Source: Ectocarpus siliculosus (taxonomy: Eukaryota > Sar > Phaeophyceae > Ectocarpales > Ectocarpaceae). From it: a DNA stretch of 14,221 bases. The position numbers and the translations under genes were made by a program. Where the stretch lies: NCBI GenBank assembly GCA_000310025.1, contig FN649739.1:1010918-1025138 (forward strand), read 5' to 3'. The notes below the pieces were generated by a model. The model made no database searches. It was not told the origin of the DNA and saw nothing but the letters and a program-made list of their open reading frames with translations. Of this stretch, positions 1-7,685 are shown one piece after another. Within the stretch, counting starts at the first letter, position 1, and each line of letters opens with the position of its first letter.

Positions 1-408
1 ACCGTAGGCGCCCCTTGCGTACAATACCACGCGTACAAGCATTGTTCATTTTATTGTTGCTGCTGTCATGTTGGCCCACGCCCATTTTGTCTTTCGCGGA
101 AGGGTATGTGGCTAGATAGCTAGGCTGACACGTGCGTTGTCTACTATAACGATGTTAACTGTTGCAAGGGCGGTGCGATTGGGCCTGTGTTGGAACGGTG
201 GAGATGGTGGGCGAAAAGCGGAGAAAGACAGGCTGGATGTCTCTCAAATTGTGTACATGTTTCTAATAGTGTCTGTTGGTGGTTCATAGCCTTGGCCGAA
301 TGTTTTTCGATGCAGCTAAGCAATGAGTTTTGAGTGGGTTTGGGAAAAGGAGGGAAAGTTATACAGTGTAAAATATGGAAGGTTACAGGATAAATATGAA
401 ACCGAGAG
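1..408. other. No supported gene; short tandem repeat near 382
   Basis: I see no convincing gene here. A minus-strand open frame (144-671) crosses it but overlaps, in another frame, the better candidate that ends at 409. Its predicted peptide has no recognisable domain. The only clear structure is the 21-bp direct repeat at 382-428, listed separately. Confidence 0.4.
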
Positions 409-428
409 TTACAGGATAAATATGAAAC
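382..428. repeat. 21-bp direct repeat, period 26
   Basis: The unit gttacaggataaatatgaaa (plus a final c) occurs at 382-402 and again, exactly, at 408-428, separated by five bases. It is a simple two-copy tandem duplication. It overlaps the 3' end of the minus-strand open frame at 409-1107, so it may have moved that frame's stop codon. Confidence 0.9.
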
Positions 429-1107
429 TTGATCTCGGATTGAACTGTTGGGTAATTTTGGTGTGGAGCACGCATCCTCTGACACATACGGCAAACAAGG
501 TGTGTACGCTCTCAAAAGACGCTTGTCTGGTGTTGGGTCGACCCGTGAGTGGAGGCAAAGACCCAGATCCAACATCAAACCCAAGAGCAGACATGCAACA
601 CGTATGGAGCTCTCGAATTTTGCCTCTGCAACGAAAGGCGTGGACTTGACACCCCGACCGCGTTCGTTCACTTGTTTGTAAGAAGAGCATCTCCAAGCCT
701 CGTGCCTCCAACACTTTACCTGGCTCTCCGCCGCACCACGTCAAGTCGCATGGTCGAAACTGCTCTGGAGACTCGTAGGCAACACACACTACTACATACA
801 GTATCTCATCACCACAAGCCCTGTCCGTAGCTTCTGAGGTTTTGACAAAGTTGCTTTGCGGACAGATGGGTAGACTATGGCTCCCACCTTCATTGGTAAA
901 GATACCAACTTTCTCGTACTGTGGCCGCGGGGCATTGTTTTCATCGTTCGCATTGTGGGAGCGGCAGGAGAATGGCTCTGGTACAACGACGCCCCAACCT
1001 GCCAACCTTTGTCTATCTTCTATCTTCACGAGAGCAAAGAAAGGGGAAAAAACTGAGTGAGGTGACTGAGGCATATACCTAAGAACCCATCCATTCTCCG
1101 TTGGCAT
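409..1107 (-). CDS. Hypothetical open frame, 232 codons, possible terminal exon
   Basis: This is the longest uninterrupted minus-strand frame in the left third. It runs from an ATG at 1107 to TAA at 409. The frame stays open upstream of that ATG to a TAG at 1186-1188, so the ATG may be internal and the stretch may be a 3'-terminal exon with an acceptor near 1180-1186. The predicted protein has scattered Cys and Trp residues, no signal peptide, no membrane segment and no motif I recognise. Codon third positions are mixed, unlike the GC-rich third positions of the two confident genes. That points to a lineage-specific gene, a mobile-element remnant or a chance frame. A second plausible frame (1079-1309) overlaps its 5' end. 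I do not assign a function. Confidence 0.3.
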   Translation of the reverse strand: MPTENGWVLRYMPQSPHSVFSPFFALVKIEDRQRLAGWGVVVPEPFSCRSHNANDENNAPRPQYEKVGIFTNEGGSHSLPICPQSNFVKTSEATDRACGDEILYVVVCVAYESPEQFRPCDLTWCGGEPGKVLEARGLEMLFLQTSERTRSGCQVHAFRCRGKIRELHTCCMSALGFDVGSGSLPPLTGRPNTRQASFESVHTLFAVCVRGCVLHTKITQQFNPRSSFIFIL

Positions 1108-1490
1108 CGTCGCCCTCGATACGTCCCCTCTGTCGGCGGCTATAACATTGCCAACCCATTTCCTTGGCCACTCGGCCGTCCTTGACTATCCTCTTGAGGA
1201 CACTTCCGCCCAGAGCCAGCTCGTCAACAAGGCAAGGGGAAGGAAGGGTTGATGGATGATCGAGTGAGTGAGTGCTAGCATGTATGTCGATAATACACAC
1301 ATAACACATATATACATGATGTCAACGGAGGGAAGAGAGGAGAAGATCATGAGTGATGGCGGCGGGGGGGGGGGGTCGACAACTTGCTTGCACAATTTGG
1401 AAAAAAATTCGATGCACCCATGGGGACGCACATAAGCCATGCACCCATCACGCTTTTTTTTACCGACGGAACCACCCAACCAACCAAGAG
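1108..1490. other. Simple-sequence-rich stretch, no supported gene
   Basis: This stretch contains a GATG/GAGT-rich patch near 1250-1275, an AT-rich patch (1290-1320) and a run of 12 G at 1364-1375. Small open frames occur on both strands (such as 1186-1479 minus and 1384-1575 plus), but their peptides are dominated by the simple sequence and are not credible proteins. Confidence 0.5.
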
Positions 1491-1492
1491 CG

Positions 1493-1752
1493 ACCTAGCA
1501 AGGCCCACACAACCTAGCACCTACTGCCCAGGTCAACACCTATCCAAGCCATACGAACCTAGGTCGATCGCATAAACACCAACCTAGCACCTATCTATCT
1601 ATCCAAGCAATACCAACCTAGAGATTATCCCATCAATACCAACCTAGCGCCAATGCCGGCACACCAACAACCTAGAACTGAGCCACCCAGCGTTAACCTA
1701 GCCCTAATGCAGGCACACCAACCTAGAACTGAGCCACCCAAAGTCAACCTAG
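1493..1752. repeat. Degenerate ACCTAG minisatellite, about 26-bp period
   Basis: The hexamer acctag occurs ten times, starting at 1493, 1512, 1557, 1582, 1616, 1642, 1670, 1696, 1721 and 1747. The last six are spaced 26, 28, 26, 25 and 26 bases apart. The usual context is accaacctagcacc or accaacctagaactgagcca. A higher-order unit of about 51 bp is visible, because cctagaactgagccaccca occurs at 1671 and again at 1722, each followed by a taacctagc or caacctagc half-unit. Copies further left are more diverged. No open frame follows the period, so this looks like a non-coding minisatellite. Confidence 0.85.
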
Positions 1753-2287
1753 CACCGATTGGGTGCGTTAGGGATTAGCCCTTTTCATGTAAGTTGCAGG
1801 TTGGAGGGACAGAAAACTGCGCCTGCCTGTAGTAGAGCAATCATAGGTGGAAGAAACAAGAAACACATACATGCACGTTCGTTCGTGACGCTTGTTCCTC
1901 AGACAAGATCTCCGTCGATACAAAAGGTGTGGGTGCATCGCTTACATGCGTCCCTGTGGGTGGGTGCCATAAAAAAATTGGCACAATTTATTTGCGATCA
2001 TGACGTTGAAACCACCAAATAAATTTGGCGTTTACCCTTTGCTCATTGTTATTCAATGCAGCAAGATAATCACGACGTTCAGAAATAAATTTCATAGAAG
2101 AACCAAACATAGAAGAAAAGTCAAACTGACTAACTTCGGAGGATTCGAACGGAGGTCGACGGCTCGACTAAACAGCAGAGTTATTCTTCTCCCTCGCTTG
2201 CTTCGGATAACGATCTCGCCCGCCCGCCCGTCCGCTCGTTGCTCTTCAGCCTGTCTGTCTGTGTGTTTAGTATTAGCATCGACCGCG
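1753..2287. other. Unassigned, no supported gene
   Basis: There are short open frames on the plus strand (1759-2022, 2000-2311) but no recognisable protein. The stretch ends in a C/G-rich then T/G-rich segment (2215-2270) running into the dispersed 18-bp repeat at 2271-2288. Confidence 0.4.
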
Positions 2288-2288
2288 C
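2271..2288 (+). repeat. Dispersed 18-bp repeat, copy 1
   Basis: The sequence tattagcatcgaccgcgc is identical at 2271-2288 and 7546-7563. Both copies follow a TGTGTG-rich stretch and are followed, directly or after one extra 12-bp unit, by (t)taaccg. The similarity beyond the exact 18 bases suggests a diverged member of a repeat family. Confidence 0.7.
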
Positions 2289-2659
2289 TAACCGTGTGCG
2301 TCATGGGCTAGTGATAATAACAACCACTCATGTTGTTGTAGCTCTCGCACCATCTTGGCCTTGTCGCCCAAAGGGTCATTGACGACAGACATCGATCGTC
2401 TACCACCACCGTAGGTTGCTTCAGATATCACGCTCCCTGGATCGATTTTCAAAGCTCGATTCCTCCACGACAAAGAGGATGCCAAATCAAAGGATACGTT
2501 TTCGGAAAGCTCGCCACGAGAGGGTTCCAACACCGCCATTTTCGGCACGGTCACTTCTTTTCCTGCTGAGTAATCGAGCTTCGCAAAATCGGTCCAGGGG
2601 GTGTAATATCTTTCGCAACCTACGAACCTACGGTAGGCACGGGCTCGGCGTACGTGCAA
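2288..2659 (-). CDS. Hypothetical open frame, 123 codons
   Basis: This minus-strand frame ends in a TAG. The peptide has a mixed, globular-looking composition (central charged and hydrophobic stretch, near its end an MVRELQQHEW segment) without low complexity, which is why I list it. I recognise no domain. The start is uncertain: a TAG followed by GTTGCGAAAG near 2625 could be a splice acceptor in this frame, giving an exon that starts after the first dozen residues. It could then join the candidate upstream frame at 2970-3221 (see findings). Third-position GC is lower than in the confident genes. It could equally be a mobile-element remnant. Confidence 0.25.
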   Translation of the reverse strand: MHVRRARAYRRFVGCERYYTPWTDFAKLDYSAGKEVTVPKMAVLEPSRGELSENVSFDLASSLSWRNRALKIDPGSVISEATYGGGRRSMSVVNDPLGDKAKMVRELQQHEWLLLSLAHDAHG

Positions 2660-2870
2660 CGTACATGGTGCGTCGGTTTCAGTGATTCAGCGTCGAGAAG
2701 GAAACAATGCACCAAAAAAGAACACGAACTGAACGGCCTGGTCACATACAGTAGATACGTTGGGTTAATAACAGCATCTGGCTTCTTTTGGCATGGAAAC
2801 AACAACAACAGGTAGTAGGTAGGGTACGTTCTTCTTTCCTCAACAAGTATATTTCAGAGCAACGTGCATG

Positions 2871-2962
2871 TAGTGTACAGTTTGTCTGGCAAGCATGCGG
2901 CATATATATGTTGGAAGTACATATAGTGTACAGTTTGTCTGTTAGCAGGCATGCGGCATATG
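2871..2962. repeat. Two-copy direct repeat, 53-bp period
   Basis: The block tagtgtacagtttgtctg starts at 2871 and again at 2924. Each copy is followed a few bases later by gcatgcggcatat. The second copy carries a small insertion (ttagcag for gcaa). It is a diverged tandem duplication lying between candidate frames. Confidence 0.85.
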
Positions 2963-2969
2963 TAGGGCA

Positions 2970-3221
2970 TCAGATGGTAGGAGCCCCCCAGAAAGTAGGG
3001 GCCCTCCACCAAGTACGGCCGGTGCAGGGTCGACGTGAGCCACTCCCTACTAAAGTACAAAAAAACTCGTTGGGTTTGAGCTCGATGGCGTGTTGTAGCG
3101 CCTTGATTGTGGCGCGGAGTTTTTGGAAACACCGTTCAGAGTGACCTCGGTCGGTTATGAGCAGCCGAAGAGCGTCCCGAACGGTGTCATCATAGCGACA
3201 ACTATACACCGACCGATGCAT
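2970..3221 (-). CDS. Hypothetical open frame, 83 codons
   Basis: A minus-strand frame runs from ATG at 3221. Its first 55 or so residues look like globular protein, with a charged helical segment containing DDTVRDALRLLI and an Ala/Glu/Leu-rich stretch ending in ELKPNEFF. After that the composition turns Gly/Pro/Arg/Trp-rich and less protein-like. The change coincides with a possible splice donor (TTTTTT|GTACTT near 3060), so this may be an exon whose reading continues at the 2288-2659 frame. No domain is recognised; it may be a remnant of a mobile element. Confidence 0.2.
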   Translation of the reverse strand: MHRSVYSCRYDDTVRDALRLLITDRGHSERCFQKLRATIKALQHAIELKPNEFFCTLVGSGSRRPCTGRTWWRAPTFWGAPTI

Positions 3222-4055
3222 GCATTGATATTAAATGCATTCAGGAAACAGGTTTGTTTTCGTCCATTCAGAGAAACCGAAATCTATTGACAGCAGTTTC
3301 GTCCATACCGAAGTTACGTCGAGATACACACACACAATGTGTTCAACACCGCGCCTACAAGGCATTCATTCGCCGAAAAACGTTCAGAATTTTGGTTGTC
3401 TGTACATGTAAATACGGTGCCAGTCAGGGCCTATCTTATTTCTTCACATTGAAAACCGTTCCGGGTCCGTCCGTCCCCGCTCAGCACCTAATATCCGTAC
3501 TGACTGGTCCACCCGACACAGAGCGTTCCGTGGTCTCAAGCAAACTACCCAAAGAAGGGTACATATTTCCATGCGAAGACGTGAAAATGGTGACAGTAGC
3601 CGAATTTTTTCACTGCAAGTGCACGAGGCGTTGAAACCACCGTTCGAATCCCGTGCATGTTGTCGGCTTTCGACGCGATCTATTTTACAACCTATCTATG
3701 TACTGTACACATAAACCGTGTTTTCTGGCGATACATACATTGTGTGCGTGGGACTGCTGTGCACGGGGTTGTCTTACAGAGCGATCGAGATGGCTTTCGG
3801 GAAAGAGTATACAATGATTCGTTTGCGGGTTGCCCTCTGCGAGGCAGTGTGGTTACCAACCGCCAAGGTTGGCGACGCTGGCTCGTATCTCTACACTCTG
3901 TAGCTCCGTAGCGGGTACACAATCCGTTACTTCGGCCCGGGCCCAACAGGCACCTAAAACCTAAAACGCGGCGCAACTACGCGGACGACCCACACACCAT
4001 CCACACATCTCCGCGTCCGCTCCTCTCGCAGCACCGCTCGCCGCCCTCACGAAGC
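3222..4055. other. Upstream region of the 4056 gene; only weak open frames
   Basis: A plus-strand frame of 126 codons (3254-3634) and overlapping frames on both strands (3657-3976) are open, but I recognise nothing in them. The last ~145 bases (3911-4055) are C-rich and contain no ATG before the one at 4056, as expected for a 5' leader. They include the palindrome ggcccgggcc (about 3934-3943) and a tandem cctaaaa pair (3953-3966). No TATA box is evident just upstream of this leader. Confidence 0.4.
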
Positions 4056-4116
4056 ATGGCAGACCGGAAGCACACCTCACGCACCATTCGCAAAGAACCT
4101 GTGATGGGCCAACACC

Positions 4117-4154
<38 letters not shown>

Positions 4155-4343
4155 ACTGCTTCTTCTGGAAGCGGAGGGCGTGGTTCAGGCACCAAGAAAA
4201 GAAGAGTCACAGACGCTTCCGAGCTGCCCCCGGCAGCGAAGATGGCGGTGCTTGATGAAGCTACCGAGCTGCCGCCGTTCGGGTTCAACATTGCGGTGCT
4301 AGAGCAGCGGTTGAAACATCGCCTAGGGCTCGAGATCGCTCAG
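4056..4343 (+). CDS. Exon 1 of the acidic protein gene
   Basis: This exon encodes residues 1-96 and ends CAG|GTACGG, a good donor, at a codon boundary. If the intron were retained, the frame would stop at 4412. It contains the GCT trinucleotide run and the nuclear-localisation-like basic motif. Confidence 0.7.
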
Positions 4344-6587
4344 GTACGGAGTGATGAGTTTGGCAACGGCAAGCAGAGCGCGCTGCCCGTGTCCGAACAT
4401 TTGAATATTTGAGTAAAGATCACCATTTTTTTTTTTTTCGGCTCTCAAATCTCGTGTCTCCTTCCAATTGGTTGACTGCTCCCACTCCGCTCCCCCTCCC
4501 GGCCATCTTGCATGGGAGCACAATGTTTGCTGTTGCCTGTGGATGGGTACTTCTCTGTCCATTCTTGGCATTATGCATGCTTTTTTTTTTCGCCGGACTC
4601 CACAAGGTCTCCTTTGGGGCTACTGCATCGCTGCCGGCAGTTTGTGACAAGCGTCCCGAACGGCGGTTGGTGTTCCTCGCCTCTCCCCCCCCGCAGCAGT
4701 GCGTGCAACAACCTGAGAGCCAACTATGGATAAACTTGGAGGACATGAGCAGCCCATCGAGAGGGCAAACGCCGACCCCACGCACGTTCACAGCCCCTCC
4801 CCCCCCAAGGGGTGGTTGACCACTGCCGATCTCTTCCTATATCCTATATCCTATATCCTGGTTTTTGCGGCGAAATAGACTCAGACGCGGAAGATAATAT
4901 AGCCACGTTGTGTCTCTTCGGCACGAAAATCACACCATTGTTGCGCGTGGCCGGGCAATGCTTGGCGTGACACCAAGCAGTGCTCCGCGCTCAGAGGGCC
5001 TCATGTATATGATTGGTTGTCTACAACAGTCTCTGTCCACCACCCTGCACCGCTGTGCTGCTGTATCTAACAGCTTGCCAAATCGGATAATGTCTATAGG
5101 ACTGATGTTACCACCTGCTGCGTCTGTTATGACATCTTCGAGGGAAAGTCTGTTGCAGTGCAACCCCTTCCCACTTCAAAATGAAAAAAATCTTCAGGCA
5201 TCGCTCGCGCGCCTCGCCACATTGAAAATCCCAAGCTGTAAGTATGTAGGTGTAGGTAAATAGGTTATTGTTGTTTGTTTGTCTCCACGATAAAAACTGT
5301 TCCGGTCTCGCTTTTTTCGCTATGTGTCTGCATTCGTCTGTTGCTGTACACGCACAACAGCCGGTCAGACTGCCCTCCATTAGTTTTTTATATTCTTGTT
5401 TTTCTAAAACAATTTATGCTCATCCACAGAGAAGAATCCGGGATAAAGTTGTAATGAATTTTCTTGGAGAAAGCTGGACAACATTAAATCTGAGCACCGT
5501 TTTTTCCACGCATTGCATACGAGATGAGATTGTTTGTGGTTTACAAGTGACTGCTGTTTTTCCGAAAGCTTAGCACTACGGTGAACATCGGAAAAGAAGA
5601 TAAGTTTTTACGGAAATACAACGAAACAACATACATTACATTTCAACCCGAAAGGCCAACTATTTTGTACGACCCTCTTACCCCCCCCCCCCACACCCCG
5701 TTCGTCCCCCCTTTCCTGACCGACCCCTGTTGGTTACCCCCCCCTTGTCCAATTTTTTCACCAACACCTCCCGATGACGACGCCGAAAATTATGAAACCA
5801 GTCCGCAATCAACGCGTGCTTGTCGCCGTACTACAACCTGAGAGAGTGGGAGGACCGCTACGTGGTCACGTCCCTGGGCTCTGAGGTGCAGGAGTTCGGG
5901 AGCGCCGGCCACCCGCCCCGCTTCCCTCTCGAGGAGTTCCTCCTGTGCACCGACGACGAGCAAGAAGCTGACGACGGCGGAAGCGGCGGCAGCGGCGGCA
6001 GCGATGGCGATGAGGCGGACATCGAGAACGGTGCGGAATCCGAAGGCGAGGAGGAGGAGGAGGAGGAGGAGGATGCAGTTGATGCCGCCCGTGTCGGGCA
6101 TAGTGGCGGAGGCGGTGTAGGCGGGAGAAATGCCGGCGGCGACGGCGGTAGCACCGGTGATGATGTCGGGGCGGGACGAGTTACCAACCGGCACCAAGAA
6201 GAAGAAGAGGAGGAGGAGGAGGTGGAGGAGGAGGAGGAGGACGCAGCTGCGGGAGCAGGCGACGCCGGCGGCGGCGGAGGGCCCCGAGCAGACGACGGAG
6301 GGGGAGGGAGGGCGAGGTCGGGCGGCGGAGCCGGGGGCTCTGCTGCTGCCGCGGGATCGGCGTCATTGTCGCTCTCCTCCACCCCGCTTTCCTTCCGGGC
6401 TGCTGCCGGTCACGCCACCAAACTCCCGTCCTCCGGCGAGGGGCTCCGCGGTATCAGCAGCAGCAGCAGGAAGCGTTCCCACAGCGACACCGGGGTAGGT
6501 TGGGACGGCGACGGCGACGGCGACGGCGGCGGCGGCGGCGGCGGGGGTGCGATCATCAAGGTCGATGGCAGCATGGCAATGGCGTGA
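4056..6587 (+). CDS. Two-exon gene: 357-aa poly-Ala, acidic, Gly-rich probable nuclear protein
   Basis: The exons are 4056-4343 and 5802-6587, joined in phase 0 across a 1458-nt GT-AG intron, with TGA at 6585-6587. The ATG is the first in a C-rich leader, has A at -3 and G at +4, and opens a GC3-rich frame. In order, the protein has a basic N-terminus (1-21), 12 Ala (22-33), a short basic nuclear-localisation-like motif TKKRRV (46-51), two imperfect copies of an ELPP...AVL motif (55-84), a charged helical segment to residue 96, and a compact, high-complexity region (97-145) rich in aromatic and charged residues. The rest is Gly/Ser/Asp-rich and low-complexity, with two long Glu runs (about 179-186 and 229-242), a second basic cluster RKRSHS (near 320) and Gly-Asp repeats. 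I know of no family match. Basic clusters plus acidic runs suggest a nuclear or chromatin-associated role, which is inference only. An alternative 3' end by splicing at 6495 is possible (see findings). Confidence 0.68.
4118..4153 (+). repeat. Coding (GCT)12 trinucleotide repeat, poly-Ala
   Basis: Twelve consecutive GCT codons encode the poly-alanine tract at residues 22-33. An interrupted ACT and another GCT follow. Because the codon is invariant, the tract looks like recent microsatellite expansion rather than selected poly-Ala with mixed codons. Confidence 0.9.
4344..5801 (+). other. Intron of the acidic protein gene (1458 nt)
   Basis: The intron runs from GTACGG to CCAG. It holds poly-T runs (4428-4438, 4581-4590), a C-rich patch, a TCCTATA tandem repeat (4835-4859), and a stretch open on both strands (4910-5263) with no recognised product. 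It ends in an extended C/T-rich tract with a C12 run (5681-5692). There is no AG dinucleotide from 5655 to the acceptor AG at 5800-5801, which strongly supports this acceptor. Confidence 0.65.
4835..4859. repeat. TCCTATA tandem repeat, about 3.6 copies
   Basis: Three exact 7-bp units (tcctata) plus a partial fourth lie inside the intron of the acidic-protein gene. Confidence 0.9.
5802..6587 (+). CDS. Exon 2 (terminal) of the acidic protein gene
   Basis: This exon encodes residues 97-357. It starts in phase 0 after the acceptor and keeps strong third-position G/C through the high-complexity part and into the Glu/Gly-rich part. (GAG)n, (GGC)n and (GAC GGC)n runs encode the Glu, Gly and Asp-Gly repeats. 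The last residues before the TGA form a short non-repetitive tail (IIKVDGSMAMA). Confidence 0.7.
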   Translation, partial: SAINACLSPYYNLREWEDRYVVTSLGSEVQEFGSAGHPPRFPLEEFLLCTDDEQEADDGGSGGSGGSDGDEADIENGAESEGEEEEEEEEDAVDAARVGHSGGGGVGGRNAGGDGGSTGDDVGAGRVTNRHQEEEEEEEEVEEEEEDAAAGAGDAGGGGGPRADDGGGGRARSGGGAGGSAAAAGSASLSLSSTPLSFRAAAGHATKLPSSGEGLRGISSSSRKRSHSDTGVGWDGDGDGDGGGGGGGGAIIKVDGSMAMA

Positions 6588-7480
6588 AAAATGCAATGTG
6601 GCTGACTTTCGGGGTGGCAGCAGCGCTGCGCTCTTTTCGTGCGGTGCTAGACTAAGATAGGAGGTGTGCGAGAGTAACTCTCGGTCTCCCTCGTGTAGCC
6701 CCTCATCAACGAGCGGTTGCGCGCCGCGCCGCCCCGTGCTGCGCCGTGCGAGCGGCGGGAAGAACTCCAATGGGAACACTGCCGGTTGGGTTACCAAGCA
6801 AGCACACAACCGCAGCAGTGCAGAAATAGTTTGAAAGGGTTATGGCGTGGCGGTAGAAGGCACGAGAGGAGCAGCAGAAGAGGGTTCCGGCCTACGCCTA
6901 CTATAGTCTTGGCTCTGCCAACGGTGAATCGTGTGATGCAACACAGGCTAGCCCACTCTCAACCAACGCTCTGTGCTGTAGAGTGTGCGCGAGATGGCTA
7001 GAACGCCTGGAAGGGCTTGCGTGAACGTTTGCTGTGTTGTTCCGTCAGACACCCTTTGCGATTCTTCAAGCGTTCGCTTTAGCGTTGCGGGATAAGCGTG
7101 ACAGTTTTTGGGCCTGTGGGTGTTTCAGTCTCTTTCCTGCGAGGAATGATGACGACGAGGGGCGTGTTGTCGTCTGGCCTTGTGCCTGCTTGATGGAAAG
7201 GTGAAGGTTTCGCGGCCGTGCCACAATACGGGATTGGCTGAGTCGTTGGGGGCCGTGGTGCTCAAGCCGACTAGCGGGCTTGGTGAAATGACGGGACGAA
7301 TAGCTCAATGTGGTGTGTGCTAAGGGGCGATGAACGCAATGGAAACTGCAGATGACCTCCGTGTCGTCTTCTGCTATTACAATCTGGTGTCTGCATGCGG
7401 GCGTTGTTTGCTTGTTTAGTCTTTAGTGCAGCACAAACTTGCTTAGGTGCTTATTTGTTCGTGTTTCTGTTGATTGTCTT
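6588..7480 (+). other. Probable 3'UTR/3' flank of the acidic protein gene
   Basis: No independent gene is supported. A plus-strand frame continuous from 6699 to 7001 begins after a possible acceptor (TGTAG at 6694-6698) and could be an alternative third exon, but it loses protein-like character after about 25 residues. A minus-strand frame (7066-7308) is Ser/Arg/Gln-rich and unconvincing. Confidence 0.4.
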
Positions 7481-7483
7481 CGA

Positions 7484-7685
7484 CGACCGCGCTCTTTACC
7501 GGCTGGCCAATGTAAAAAATGTCAGTCTTCTGTGTGTGTTGTTTTTATTAGCATCGACCGCGCCATCGACCGCGCCATTAACCGGCTGACCAATGAATGA
7601 AAGGCTTCAAGTCTCAGCGTGTGTGTAAGAATGGTGGTTGGTCTCTTTTTCCTTGGCGTCGACGGGCTTGACCGGGTGGCCGATA
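7484..7685 (+). repeat. Degenerate 83-90-bp repeat, with 12-bp internal tandem
   Basis: The pair cgaccgcgc ... accggctggccaatg (7484-7512) recurs as cgaccgcgc ... accggctgaccaatg (7567-7595), 83 bp away. It recurs again, more diverged, around 7660-7685. The second copy is preceded by a tandem duplication of the 12-mer catcgaccgcgc (7552-7575). It lies in T/G-rich sequence that I take as 3' flank of the acidic-protein gene. Confidence 0.65.
7546..7563 (+). repeat. Dispersed 18-bp repeat, copy 2
   Basis: This is an exact match to 2271-2288. Here it merges with the start of the internal 12-bp tandem, so the two loci probably share an ancestral repeat. Confidence 0.7.

Noticed and set aside
2134-2145. 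Reverse-strand GTTCGAATCC, another tRNA T-loop look-alike
   Set aside because: The would-be T-stem does not pair and no other cloverleaf arms are visible.
3642-3652. GTTCGAATCCC, the sequence of a tRNA T-loop
   Set aside because: The flanking bases do not form a T-stem, and no acceptor, D or anticodon arm can be built in the preceding 70 bases.
5858-6382. 174-codon minus-strand frame rich in Ser and Pro
   Set aside because: It is the antisense shadow of the Glu/Gly-rich plus-strand exon, whose codon bias and splice sites are convincing.
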